64,000 nucleotides of DNA from contig JAKZAP010000004.1 in assembly GCA_023053575.1 (NCBI GenBank), positions 18,363,624 through 18,427,623 on the forward strand. The letters run 5' to 3'. Of the stretch, positions 36,383-47,500 are shown piece by piece. How positions within the stretch are numbered: the first letter of the stretch is position 1; each line of letters starts with the position of its first letter. A program made the translations under genes and the position numbers. Below the pieces are notes generated by a model. That model was not told the DNA's origin, searched no databases, and worked only from the letters and a program-made list of their open reading frames with translations. This stretch comes from Branchinecta lynchi. Taxonomy: Eukaryota > Arthropoda > Branchiopoda > Anostraca > Branchinectidae.

Positions 36383-36549
36383 ATATTTACGAGTTTAAAA
36401 AAGAATCTACTGTTTCCAAGAAAAAAAAATCGACTGTTTTTTCGAAAAGTTTTGGCGCTTCGCGCTGACTCGGCTGTTTTTTACCGACTTTCCGACAACA
36501 TTCGGGAGGGGGGGGGGGCGTCCCCCTCCCCTAGTCGTGACGCCCCTGG
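36383..36549 (-). mobile_element. Family E fragment (one terminus)
   Basis: The inverse of the left part of E1: ends with AGTCGTGACGCCCCTG at 36549, preceded by the poly-G/poly-C block, GCGCTTCGCGCTGACTCGG and ACTGTTTTTTCG units. It joins the end of family B copy 4 directly. No second terminus or target duplication was found. Confidence 0.65.
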
Positions 36550-36787
36550 CTTGTGGTACAAAGTTTCGACACCAGCCTATCTGGTTTGCGCAAAAAATCT
36601 CCTTGTTTTAGTCGGTATTAGCATGAAGCTCGTAGATTTTTTTAAATGTCTAGCTGAGCAATGTTTTAACAAAAATCGTCATTCTAAGCATAGTAATGAC
36701 GTGCCCGGTGATTGCACCATTTTTCGTTACCGTAAGTTCAAAACACATCTACTTTGTATCTTTTTTATTTGAGGTGGGCACTACCTT

Positions 36788-37494
36788 GTAGGGATCCCAG
36801 AGCGTAAGTGTCTGGGATCGGTCCGTGCGTCTATCAACACGATAACTCTCGAAGGGAATAACATATTTCGATAAAACTTCGTGTGAGGATTCTTCGGGTC
36901 AAGGGACACGTCTAGTTCGTAGGTGGGCTCTGGAGCCCTATATTTAGGGGTGGGAGAGAGTTGAAATTAAGGGTGAACAAAGTATGTTTTAACAGCTAAT
37001 GAGATAGTCGATTTAGGGGTAAAAAGGTATGCTGAACACGTAAATGAAAATCATTTTCTTGCCGGACCGGTAACCGGAAAATTTCTTAAAAAGTAAAAGT
37101 TTTATCTGAAGTTATTTAGATGTTCGATGCAGAGGTAAGACGACATGCTGAATCCATATATGACAGTCATTTTCTACCCAAACATATAGTTCGCCCGGAA
37201 TCCGGCTGAAACCGGAAAATTTGTTAAAAGTGGAAGTTGATTAGAGGTTCGATATAGTGGTAAGGAGATATGCTGAATTCGTTTTTGAGCTTTAGTTTTT
37301 TGCCGGACAAATATTTCGCCGGGAATCCGGCCATTTCGCAGAAGTACGGCAGGACATTCTGATTTTTTAATCTGTTTCTAAATTTTAATAGTAGAAATGT
37401 TCAAGGAGTCTGACGAAGACTGGAATATCTACAAGACCCGTCTGGATAAAATATTAAATTTAGTGAGAAACCATCGGAACCTTTGGTTTTGTTC
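36788..37494 (+). mobile_element. Family A element copy 7
   Basis: Starts GGGATCCCAGAGCGTAAGTG, has GCACGATAACTCTCGAAGGG and four core units, and ends ACCATCGGAACCTTTGGTTTTG. The GGGATCCC near the 3' end is lost. Confidence 0.75.
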
Positions 37495-38079
37495 GGAAGG
37501 AGCCGAGTGTATATCCCACTCCGTGTGAGATTTATCGGGGCCAGGGACAGATCTGCGATATCGTAGGCAGGAACTCTTCTACAAAAAAATTTCCCATGCG
37601 GCGTCTTTCATAATAGCCTATTCGGTATACAGTGGGAGGGCGCGACATTTAGGTTGGGTTTTAGGCCAACATTCGAGCAATTAGTACTGGAATTAGTACT
37701 GGAAGTATGTAAACTTTGCTAGAAAAGAAGGCGGTTTAAAAAATATCCCCGGCGGCGCCTTTCGTAGGTGCTTGTTTTGTATTTAGTTGAAGCGTTGGTC
37801 GTATAAAAGGTGTTTTAAGCTTGAGATTTTGGGGTCTGGGTAACATCAAAAGCTAGAATTAGTATGGGAAGTAATGGAATTTTGCCAGTAAAAGGCCAAA
37901 TTAAAAAGAAAACTAAAAAAGCTCTTACTTTCCCTTACCTACAAATTTCACCTGCGGCATCTTTCATAGTAGCCTCTTCGGTATATAGTGGGAGAGCGGG
38001 TTCTTTAAGTGAGGTTTTAGGCCTAAGATTTATTTTCTATTTAGTTGAAGCGTATGTCGTTTAAATGGGGTTTTAAGCT
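37495..38079. repeat. Family D-like tandem remnants with CCTGCGGCGC motif
   Basis: Loose repeats of CCTATTCGGTATACAGTGGG, TTTTAGGC, TTTAGTTGAAGCG and a CCTGCGGCGC-type motif (37605, 37750, 37950), similar to the interior of D1. Confidence 0.5.
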
Positions 38080-38265
38080 TGAGATTTTGCGGTCTCGGCA
38101 TCAGAATTTGTATAGAAAAAACGACTATTTTCTCTAAAATCAGTTGTTTTTATGGAAAACCGCTGCGCTTCGCTCCGACTCGGTTAGTTTTTACCGACCG
38201 GCAGACAACATTGGGGGAGGGGAGGTCTCCCCTCCCCATCCATAAATGACGCCCTCGATGGGCAC
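38080..38265 (-). mobile_element. Family E fragment
   Basis: Contains GCGCTTCGCTCCGACTCGG, TTTTTACCGACCGGCAGACA and a G/C-rich block, ending in ATGACGCCCTCG, close to the E terminus GTGACGCCCCTG. The sequence on its left is family D-like. Confidence 0.5.
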
Positions 38266-38489
38266 TAATTGAACTTTGCAAGTAAAACATGGATTTAAAA
38301 TATTTCGCATGCGGAGCTCAATTTAAGTTTGTCTTGAGTAAATGTCTTAGGAGCTGCTGCTTGGGATCTGAGCCACCTTAGAAGCAGAATTTGTACGGGA
38401 AATAATTGAATTTTGCCATGTGGATTTAGGGAATTTCGCCTGCGGCGCCATTTGTAGTAGCATATAAGGTTTTAAGCCAAGCTGACTCG
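38266..38489. repeat. Family D-like remnant
   Basis: Contains TTTCGCATGCGGAGCTCAAT and TTTCGCCTGCGGCGCCATTT with AGCAGAATTTGTACGGGAA, as in the D-like stretch to its left. No ORF. Confidence 0.45.
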
Positions 38490-39557
38490 TTTTTGGGATC
38501 CCAGGGATACCTATGACGTCGTAAAAGTTGTCCGTCTGTCCGTCTGTTAGCACGATAACTCTCGAAGGGAATAAGGTATTTTGATGAAACTTGGTGTGAG
38601 GATTTATTGGGTCAAGGGCAAGGTCAAATTCGTAGATAGGCTCTGAAGCCCTACATTTAGGGGTGGGGGGGAGGGGTCAAATTAAGGGGCAAACAAAATA
38701 TTTTTTTAAACAGCTAATGTGATAGTCGATTATGGAGTAAGAAGACATGCTGAACACGAATATGCAAAACATTTTCTCGTTCGACAAGTAGTTCGCCCGG
38801 AATCCGACAAAAACCGGAGATTTGGTTAAAAGTAAAAGTTTCATTGGAAGTTGATTAAATGTTCGATTTAGGGTTAAGAAGATATGCTGAACACGATGGT
38901 GAAAACCATTTCCTTGCCGGACGAGTAGTTTGTCCGGAATCCGGCAAAAGCCGGAAAGTTGGTTAAAGTTTGATTTTGAAGTTGCTTTGAAGTCTGCTTT
39001 CCCCAAATGTGTAATTTTGGGGAAAAGCAGACATGTATATTTATGTGAAAAGCATTTTCTACCTGGACAACTAATTCGCCTGGAATCCGGCCGAAATCTG
39101 AAAATTTGTAAAAAGTAATATGTTTTATTTGAAGTTGATTATACGATAAATTTAGGGGTAAGAAAAGACGTCTGTATATGACAATCATTTTTAACCGGAC
39201 ATATAACTCGTCCGGAATCCGGTTGTAACCGGTTTTTTTTAGAAGCTAAAGTTTTATTTGAAATTGATTAGATTTTCTTTATAGGGATAAGGAGATACCG
39301 TACGCTGAATTCGATTCTGAATTTTCTTTCTTTGCTGGACAAGTAGTTCGCGCGCAATTCGGCCGAAACCGGAAATTTGGCAGAAGTAAAGCAGGAAGTT
39401 TCGGCCAGTGTCGTCAAGATATGGCTTATAGAGGTATATCTGAACTTGGTTTTCTCTAATGATTAGCCTGGCGAAGACTGGATCTGGCGAAGACAAGACC
39501 CAGTTGTCTGGATCAAATATTAGATTTTTGGGATCCCATCGAAACCTTAGGTCTTGT
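38490..39557 (+). mobile_element. Family A element copy 8
   Basis: Full layout from TTTTTGGGATCCCAGGGATA through GTCCGTCTGTCCGTCTG and five core units to TTTTTGGGATCCCATCGAAA. The short ORFs inside (for example 38677-39188 minus) are repeat shadows. Confidence 0.85.
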
Positions 39558-39599
39558 TCTATTTTATTTGTAGTAGCTTACCCTATTATCTAATTTATT

Positions 39600-39897
39600 T
39601 ATTTGGTTGACGGGGTCTAACATTTTGGGTCTAAGACACATTAAAAGCTACAACCTGATGGCCCATCTATTTCCCTGTTCCGTGTGTCGGTCCGAGAGGA
39701 ATACTGGCAATCAAATATTTCCATATCCTGCTAATTCTTCTGCCCAATTTGTACGTAGTTTCATCGCATCATCTATTTCTGGTAAAATCCTGTAAGTGTA
39801 TTAGTTAACTTGTTTCGTGTCTGTGTATATTTTGTAAATTTGTATTCCACTTCTAGCTTTTAGCTATTTGGAATAAAGTTGATTGATTAATTGATTG
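39600..39897 (+). mobile_element. LINE 3' end with (GATT)n tail
   Basis: A short coding remnant (CRSERNTGNQIF, then SAQFVRSFIASSISGK) matches the extreme C-terminus of CR1/L2-like LINEs. It is followed by a 3' UTR with CTTTTAGCTATTTGG and a GATTGATT tail. The same 3' end recurs at 45.9 and 19.1 kb. Confidence 0.65.
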
Positions 39898-40164
39898 GTA
39901 TGGGAACTAGGTTCAGTTTAAGTTTGTCTTAGAGCACATACATCCGAGGCTGCCATGATACCGATGCGTGGCTATCCTGGTGAAAAATAATGAAGGTCAT
40001 GATGGAATTCCGATTATTTATTTATTTATTTCTTTATTCCTGTAAATAGCCTTTTGCGTAGTTTTTAAAGATGTACCTCAATATTTCTTGAACCTGTCTT
40101 TTTGTCTATTGTTTCGAATTGATATAATTGTGGTGCATTAGCCAGCCGTATGTTTTGAGCTCGC

Positions 40165-40345
40165 ACCCCCCCCCCCCCCCCCCCCCTATGCCCAAGCACT
40201 TCGAACCGCCTCTGCTTTGGCCTAGATGATCCGTTTTGGGCCCCCGAGAGGATTTGGCTGCATTTAAGGGAGTTGAAGGGTTTTTGACATTTCCCGGAAA
40301 TACTCGGGCTCGAGCGAAACTTGATGGGTTGGATGGATGGCCTTC
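40165..40345 (-). mobile_element. Possible family B fragment
   Basis: A C22-type homopolymer, then TTTCCCGGAAATACTCGGGC and GAGCGAAACTTGATGGGTTG, read on the minus strand like B core pieces. Diverged. Confidence 0.4.
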
Positions 40346-40457
40346 GAGCTTGCAAGAGGGTTGCTTTGTGACGTTTGGAATTGCATTCCTGTATCAGTAT
40401 CTAAATGGTCTCTCTGCCTTCGTCTCTCTGGGTTCACGACTATAGTTCAAATGAGAA

Positions 40458-40600
40458 GTGTTCAATTCAATTCAATTCATTTAATTTCAACATTCATTAA
40501 ACAAAACAACAAACAGAACACTCCCAAGAAGGACACAACCGTGCCCTGTGCGGGAGTGCACAACTTTTAATCACATATTACAAACGATGACACACATTTC
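40458..40600 (-). mobile_element. LINE-like 3' end in minus orientation
   Basis: A (TTCAA)n run at 40458-40480 reads as an (ATTGA)n tail on the minus strand, followed inward by GTTGTGTCCTTCTTGGGAG. This layout is typical of a non-LTR 3' end. No coding remnant was recognised. Confidence 0.4.
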
Positions 40601-41474
40601 TCGTCTTAACCTTATCATTTTTTTTTCTTTATACTACTTAGTTATATATACTACTTCAGGAAAAGATCATGAATGGATAGTTGGACAAATGCGTTTGTTT
40701 GATTCTGTGCCATATTGTGTATGGGCCGCCATGTAGACTTGAAACTTGTACTCGCGATAATTAGATGTTTCCCTGATTTTGACCTTACAATTCCTGCCGT
40801 CAGATGCCCGAGAAAGCAACTTTTGCTCTACGATATCGGTACGGAGTCGATCATGTTTTCTTATCCGGGTTTTCTACACTTCCATCATTCCGTTTGAGTA
40901 ATCTCAACTTTCCCGTACGGAATTGGTCATGGTGTTTAAAAACCGTGTAAAAACCTGGACTCGTATAATTCCCATCTTAATCCCCTGCTTCATACCATCC
41001 CGCCCTCTTCGGTGGTCAGATGTCAGTCATCGACTAGATTCGAGCAAGAAAGATAATCAAATTGAAAGAAGACGTTCAAAATAAGCGTAAGGATGAAGGA
41101 TTAAAAAAATTACGTTCATAACTTATACTAATTATTCACTGATGAACCATCAATGGATATTTTGAATCCTGGACTCGAAATAGAGCGACGGTGAGTCAGC
41201 AAAAAGGATAGAACAACCGCAGGTATCCTGAAACACATAACAGACTTGGTTTCGAGTAAAAACAGCCGATTTGCATGCCACCTTTAAAACCCTTCCAGGA
41301 ATTTCAATCCACGACCTCTCGACCCTGATCGTCTGTCCGAGCCATCAATGCTGAATTCCAACATATCTAGTTCCAGTCTGCAGCCGGTTTTGTTCGTTGC
41401 TCTATGGCTACTTTCTCGGCACGCGCCACTGGATGGTACTGTTCTTGCGTGTCCACCATTTTAAAGTTGTGACA
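40600..41474. other. Region upstream of gene 1
   Basis: No repeat family recognised. It should include the gene 1 promoter. No TATA or initiator can be assigned with confidence. Confidence 0.4.
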
Positions 41475-41593
41475 ATGTCCAAGTTGAATGGCAAAATCGG
41501 TCAACCTCAGCAAGTAAGAATTGCTTCAATTTCATTTTGTTTCGTTCCATTACCCTTCAACCAGTGAAAGCGAGAAGCTCAGTCTGGAAAAAA
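41475..41593 (+). promoter_or_regulatory. Gene 1 5' leader with possible uORF and 51-nt intron
   Basis: An ATG at 41475 opens 13 codons (MSKLNGKIGQPQQ) that run into GTAAGA at 41514. A pyrimidine-rich stretch ends in ACCAG at 41564. If 41514-41564 is removed, the small ORF ends at once in TGA. This would be a spliced 5' leader with an upstream ORF before the gene 1 start. It could equally be the first exon of another transcript. No TATA box is obvious. Confidence 0.35.
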
Positions 41594-44500
41594 ATGTCCC
41601 CTAGAATGGGAAATTTTTGCTGTTATTTGATATTTTCTTTAGTTTTGGTAAGTGATAATCTTCGTTTCTGTTTGTAGGCTATTATATATATTGTAGACTT
41701 AAGGCTATCATAGCTGCAAGAAATTGCACATTTAGAGGGTATTCTGTATAGAGCTTTTACTACTTGTACAACTAGAAGACATCAATTGCGTTACCGGTGA
41801 AGTAACGTAGAAAATATTCAAAAGAACGATTAACGGTTTTGAACTGAAAGGATGTATGGGATAAGGAAAGAAAAGAAGAAGATAGGCTGTATTTTGCAGG
41901 ATTGAATAGAAGCTTATTCAATTCCGGCTTGACTAGGATAAAATGTAACTAATTTTATCCTAGAAATCATAAGTGAGAAAAGAAGGCTATTCAGATACAC
42001 CAAAGCCTGACTACGACGGGGTGGCCTCTCCATTGAAGCTGATTCTGTAAAGCATGTTGTCTGCTTGTGCTCTTATACTTCGTCTACCGAACTGTTATGT
42101 TTTTGCATGCCTTCATTTTAAATACCAGGTAAATTTATGCCATAAGCTTCTAGTTCCACTTCCTCCTGACAGGTCTCACGTGTTTTCTTACCAGTCAACA
42201 AAAATGCTTTGTTGTTTGGTTCTGGTACCTAGCTCTTAGCAAGAAGGATTCAAAGAAAAAATCATGATTAAATTTTGCTTCTTTCCAGTCTACGTATCAT
42301 GTCCTCTCTAGTCCACCCAGGAGTCTGGCTAGTCTCTATCCTCAAGCAAAAGCAGTCCACAGAGAACAGGAACCGGAAGAAACAAGGAGGTATCAACACC
42401 CTTACGCCCCCTCCGCTGCACCTCACATAACAGCGGCATCTGTTCAAAGCCCTTACAACTACCAAGGCTATTGGCATCCCCCGAAACCAACATATCCAGT
42501 TTACCGTGATCAATACCCAGCACAGTCGAGAGGCATTTTCCGTAAGTTGCTTATCAGTTATTTTCCGGCTTACGGTGACAGCTTTCGTCATGGGAATCCA
42601 AAAGGACCGTCTTGTGTAAAAGGCCGATCCTACGTTATTTTTGGTCGTTTGGCGAAGGGCGAAAGTTAAAAAAAAAGGTGTGGTGCTGCAAGGTTGCACT
42701 CTTCTTGTGCCAGAAATGTGACCCCGACAGTCCGCCATCGAAATTACAGACCCCTTGATTTCTTACAGATTACCTTTACGTCCATGGCTTGTCTGTTATT
42801 GTGCAGAACAATCACTAACACCGTCCATTGACATACTTCGTCAGAATAATCGATGACGGTCTGAAATGGAATTCTCGTTTTCACAATATTATCCGTAAAA
42901 CCAACTTTTTGGGATCCCAAAACGTAAGTGGAGGGATACCTATGACATCGCTAAAGTTGTCCGTCTGTCCGTCCGTCCGTCCGTCCGTCCGTCTGTCCGT
43001 CCGTCTGTCCGTCTGTCCGTCCGTCCGTCTGTAAGCACGATAGCTCTCGAAGGGAATGAGATATTTTGATGAAACTTGGTGTGAGGATTCGTTGGGTCGT
43101 TGGACCAGTCGAGTTCGTAGATGGGCTTTGTAGCTCTACATGTAGGGGTGGGGGAGGGGGGTATAATTAAGGGGCAAACAAAATATTTTGAAACAGCTAA
43201 TGTGATAGTCGATTATGGGCTGAGCATGATGGTGAAAACCATTTTGTCATCGGATGAGTAGTTCGCCCGGAATCTGGCCAAAACCGGAAAGTTTGTTAAA
43301 AGTAAAAGTTTTATTTGAAGTTGATTAGATGTTCGATTTAGGGGTAGGGAGACATACTGAAGACGATGGTGAAAACCATTTTCTCGATGGACAAGTAGTT
43401 CGCCCGGAATCCGGCCGAAACCGGAAAGTTTGTTAAAATTAAAAGTTTTATTTTGAGTTGATTAGATAACCGATTTAGAGGTAAGAAAAGACACTGAATC
43501 CGTGTGTGACAATCATATTTTACCCTGACATATAGTTCGACCGGAATCCGGCTGGAGTCGGAAAATTTGTTATTAAGTTAATTTTTTATTTTAAGTTGAT
43601 TTGATGTTCAATATTGGGGAAAGAAGATACCCTGAGTTCGTTTTTCAGCTTTTTTTTTCGCCGGACAAGTAGTTTTGGAGTTCGGCCGAAACCGGGATAT
43701 TGGCAGAAGTAGCAGGAAGTTTTCGTCAAAACAGACGTGACTTATAGGGGTAAACACACATGCTGAATCCATATCTGAACTTGGTTTTCTCAGACTATTA
43801 GCTATTTGGCCTTAATCTGTTTCTGAATTTTAATTGTAAAAGCATTCAAGGAGTCTGGCGATGACTGGATCTGGCTAAGACAAGACCCAGTTGTCTGGAT
43901 TAAAAATTGTATTTTTGGGATCCCATCGAAACCTTTGGTCTTGTTAATTAAATATCTCTCCACCCTTAAATATTTCGGTTTGGATACTAAACGCCTCCTG
44001 TTATTTTAAAACTTATATCCGTCCTCATTTAGAATATGCTTCACCGGTTTGGCATTCTTCTCTTTCTGCAGAGCTCTCTGATCGCCGGGAAAATGTCCAA
44101 AAGAGAGCAGTGAGAATCATTCTGGGTGATCATATTTCATATGAAGAGGCTCTAATAGTCCGACCGCCAGGTCCTGAAAATGTGACACCCCCCTAACCCA
44201 AACGGTACAGTAGGTTTAAAAGTGGATTCCGACTAAATCGAACACGCTGATTCCGAATATGCCGGGAACTGGTTCCGGAAACGATGGCTTAAAGTACAAA
44301 TGAAGCTCGATACTGTTCCATTATTTCCTCTCTATAAGAAGTATCGCTCTCAAACACAGTAGGTTGAAAAATCGATCCCGCTGATTCCGAATATGCCGAT
44401 AATAAATTCCGGAGTAGGGCTTAAAGTAGAAATGAAGCCTGATGCTACTCCATTATTTCTTCTCAATAATGAGTATAGCTATCAAACGCAGTGGTTGAAA

Positions 44501-47500
44501 AATGGATTACAACCAAATCGAACCCGTTGGTTATGAATATACCGTTAATAAATAAGTAGACCTGAAACCTGATAAGTTATTCTCCTCCTCAGAAACAAGT
44601 GCCATCATCTGCTGTAGTGGACCCGCTGATTCCGTGTGCCAGTAGTAGACACTCGTTCATTAAGGATGTGATGCGGGTCTGTTGCTTAAGAACCTAAGTT
44701 TGATGGAATGAATCAACAACTACAGGGATTACAACTGGTTCAAATAATATGCTCGTGTATTGAAATGTCGCACGAAATATCTAAAGCACAAAAGACGAGT
44801 TAAATGGGACACACAAATATCAAACTTTGCCAACGTTGCTTCACAAAATCAAATTCCCTATTCTTCATCCGAGTCGACAGAGCACCTGCCCCCCATACGA
44901 ACATTTTCGCGGCAACAATCGAGGTAGTGTAAAAACGAGGTCTTGTACCCCTCCTGTACGTAAGAAATTAAATTGTGCAAACTTCGTCGGGTTGCAGCCG
45001 AGAAGTTCAAGTCTTGTCGGTACAACAGGTTAATTAACGTCCATTCGTCTTCACACAAGGTTCTTTAGTACCATTTACTACACCTTCTACCATTTACCAC
45101 AAACCTGCATTGTTCGCATTCAAGTAACTGTTCACATAATAAACACACCAGACAGACTGAGCTGCAAGCAAGGCCGTATCCAGGGGGGGGGAGGGTTAGG
45201 GGGTTGAACCCCACCCCCGAAACATACAAAAATCATAATTTGTGTAGGCTTTTCCCTCTGATCTATGTGTTTTTTGTACTTTTTTGTCCGACCAGCAGGC
45301 ACCCCCCCCCCCCCCCCGAAATAAATTCCTGGATACGGGCCTGGCTTCAACCATGGGTAAAAATCATCGTATTACCATGCCAAGTTCAGCTACATTATTT
45401 CCCCTGTTAATAGTCAGAAATCAAATATTTTGTCTTTTACGGCGTTCTCTGAGTAAGTAGCAAGAAAGTCTGATCTTTAGTTGCTTTTACTGTCATGTTT
45501 GTTTCGCAATTTTATCTCCTCTTCCGTGTCTTCTCTGTAGGGTTAACTAATTAGCGGCGATTCTTGCTTGTGCGCACTACCTGTTGAGCAATTCTCAACT
45601 AAAATAGGTACTTTTCGAGAAGGGGTCGAGCACTTCTAAAAAGCAAGTATAAACGAAAACAATAAAGTGTTTTTAGGAGTTAAGCCAGCGTCGGATACCA
45701 CCGTTCCAAGCATATTCTGAATCAGGATTTTTTGGCCTACAAAATGGTATCGTCAGACTGACTGTACCTTTTGGGTCGGGTGTTTTCGAAACTAAGCGTC
45801 TTTTGACGAGCTGGCGGTCGGACTATAAATCAATTTGACGTTCCTAAACTAACTGAGCGCATAAATACTCTTTCAAACAAATTTCGAGCTAAGATAATGT
45901 GTTGTCCCCAGATGGACCATCTATTCCCCCCTCCCCTCCCGTCTTCCGTGCGTCGGTCCGAGAGGAAGACTGGCAATCAGTTTTCTCCATATCCTGCCAA
46001 GTCTTCTGCCCAATTTTTACATAGTTTCATCCCATCATTTATTTCTGGTCATATCTTGTAAGTGTATTAGTTAATTTGTTTCGTGTCTGTGTATTTTTCC
46101 TTTTCTAGCTTTTAGCTATTTGAATTAAACTTGATTGATTGATTGATTGAATAGTTGGATATATAGAGCAGAGACGTAAACTGCACAATTCGGTGGAAAT
46201 GAGGTGTGTGAATAAAAGAAAGGAAAAGGATAATTATTCTTTTCCTCATTTTTGGTTCGAAAGACCATGCCTGGGAAACTTGCATCAGTGGTTTTGCAGC
46301 AAACTTCGAAGTTTTCATTCGAGGTCCCTTAAATACATTACCGATTTTGTATTTACTTCTTCTCCAACAGAGACTATCAGAGATTGGTTCAGTCCCCGTT
46401 CAGCGGACAGACGCTACATCGATAGTGGTCATCTTGGCCAAGCACAATATGACTTCTCTCCGCTCTTCAGGCCATCGTCGAATGTAGGAGGTGAGTTATG
46501 CTGTTGGTCATAGCCGTTTGGATTCGTTGTACCCTTTTCGCCAGAGCCCAAGTTAGCTCAAATAAGCGTATTTCAAAGTAGTAAATATAGAGAGCTATCT
46601 TTCGGTCTGAAGGCTGTCTCCGATTTAGACTACTTTGTTGTGTTTTTGATGAAAACAGTATTACAGTATCTGTCCGTTTGTCGCTCTGTGGCTGCTCGAA
46701 TATTTTGGACATCGTGATCTTCCCCATAAGGATACGATGACGAATCTTGCCGCGTATGTAAAGGACCGCGACATAATGCTCTAGACAACCCTCCTTTCCC
46801 GGATCCGATCGTCCGTCAGGGGGGTGGGGTGGGGTAGCTGGTATGAGTAGACACCACGAAGTGGTCGAGATGTGCCATGTATGTGCCCAGAGTCTATACT
46901 CTATTCTGCTACAGTGGGAGCAGTCGGAAGGATGGTCCTGCGAATTTTGTGACACGCATAGGGACCAAATGAATGAAGGGATCGGGATGAAACTTTGACG
47001 GTACTGAGTTCATGTGCTCTAGATTTACACTAGTAGGGCCCGGACTGGGTCAGGTCTCTGTGGACGGTGTTACTGGACATTTTCAAGGAATGCTTCGATT
47101 CGAGTTAAACTTGATGCGCTAGATGCATAATAGGAGCAGATGCCCTAGATGTGCAATTTTCGTGTCCGAACCACATCAGGCCACGGAGAGGGGAGTTGAA
47201 AGGTTGGATTCCCGGAATTTTTTAGATGCGCTTACGGACTAAACGGATGGAGGGATTGGGACGGTACAAATTTCGTGTATCTAGATGTGCCATTTGGTAT
47301 CCTCTTCGGATCCAACCTCGACGGGCGAAGTTGGAGGGGGATGTAGAAATCTGATGAAGTTCTTACTTACTGTTTTGTACATTATTACCGTAGCAAGTGC
47401 CACGTGATTAGCTCTGGTTTGATAGTTGTTTGCCTGCATTCATTTCGGGACGTTTTGTATGAATGAATGATCTTCCTTGTTCTGATATCAGTTGTGGTCT

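Noticed and set aside
42268..42738. 156-codon minus ORF
   Set aside because: Antisense of gene 1 exon 2, whose splice sites and phases are consistent on the plus strand.
42828..43034. ORF ending in SVRPSVRLSVCPSVR
   Set aside because: Translation of the (CCGT)n microsatellite in family A.
46467..46955. 162-codon minus ORF
   Set aside because: It overlaps exon 3 of gene 1 antisense and a family B remnant; no recognisable protein.
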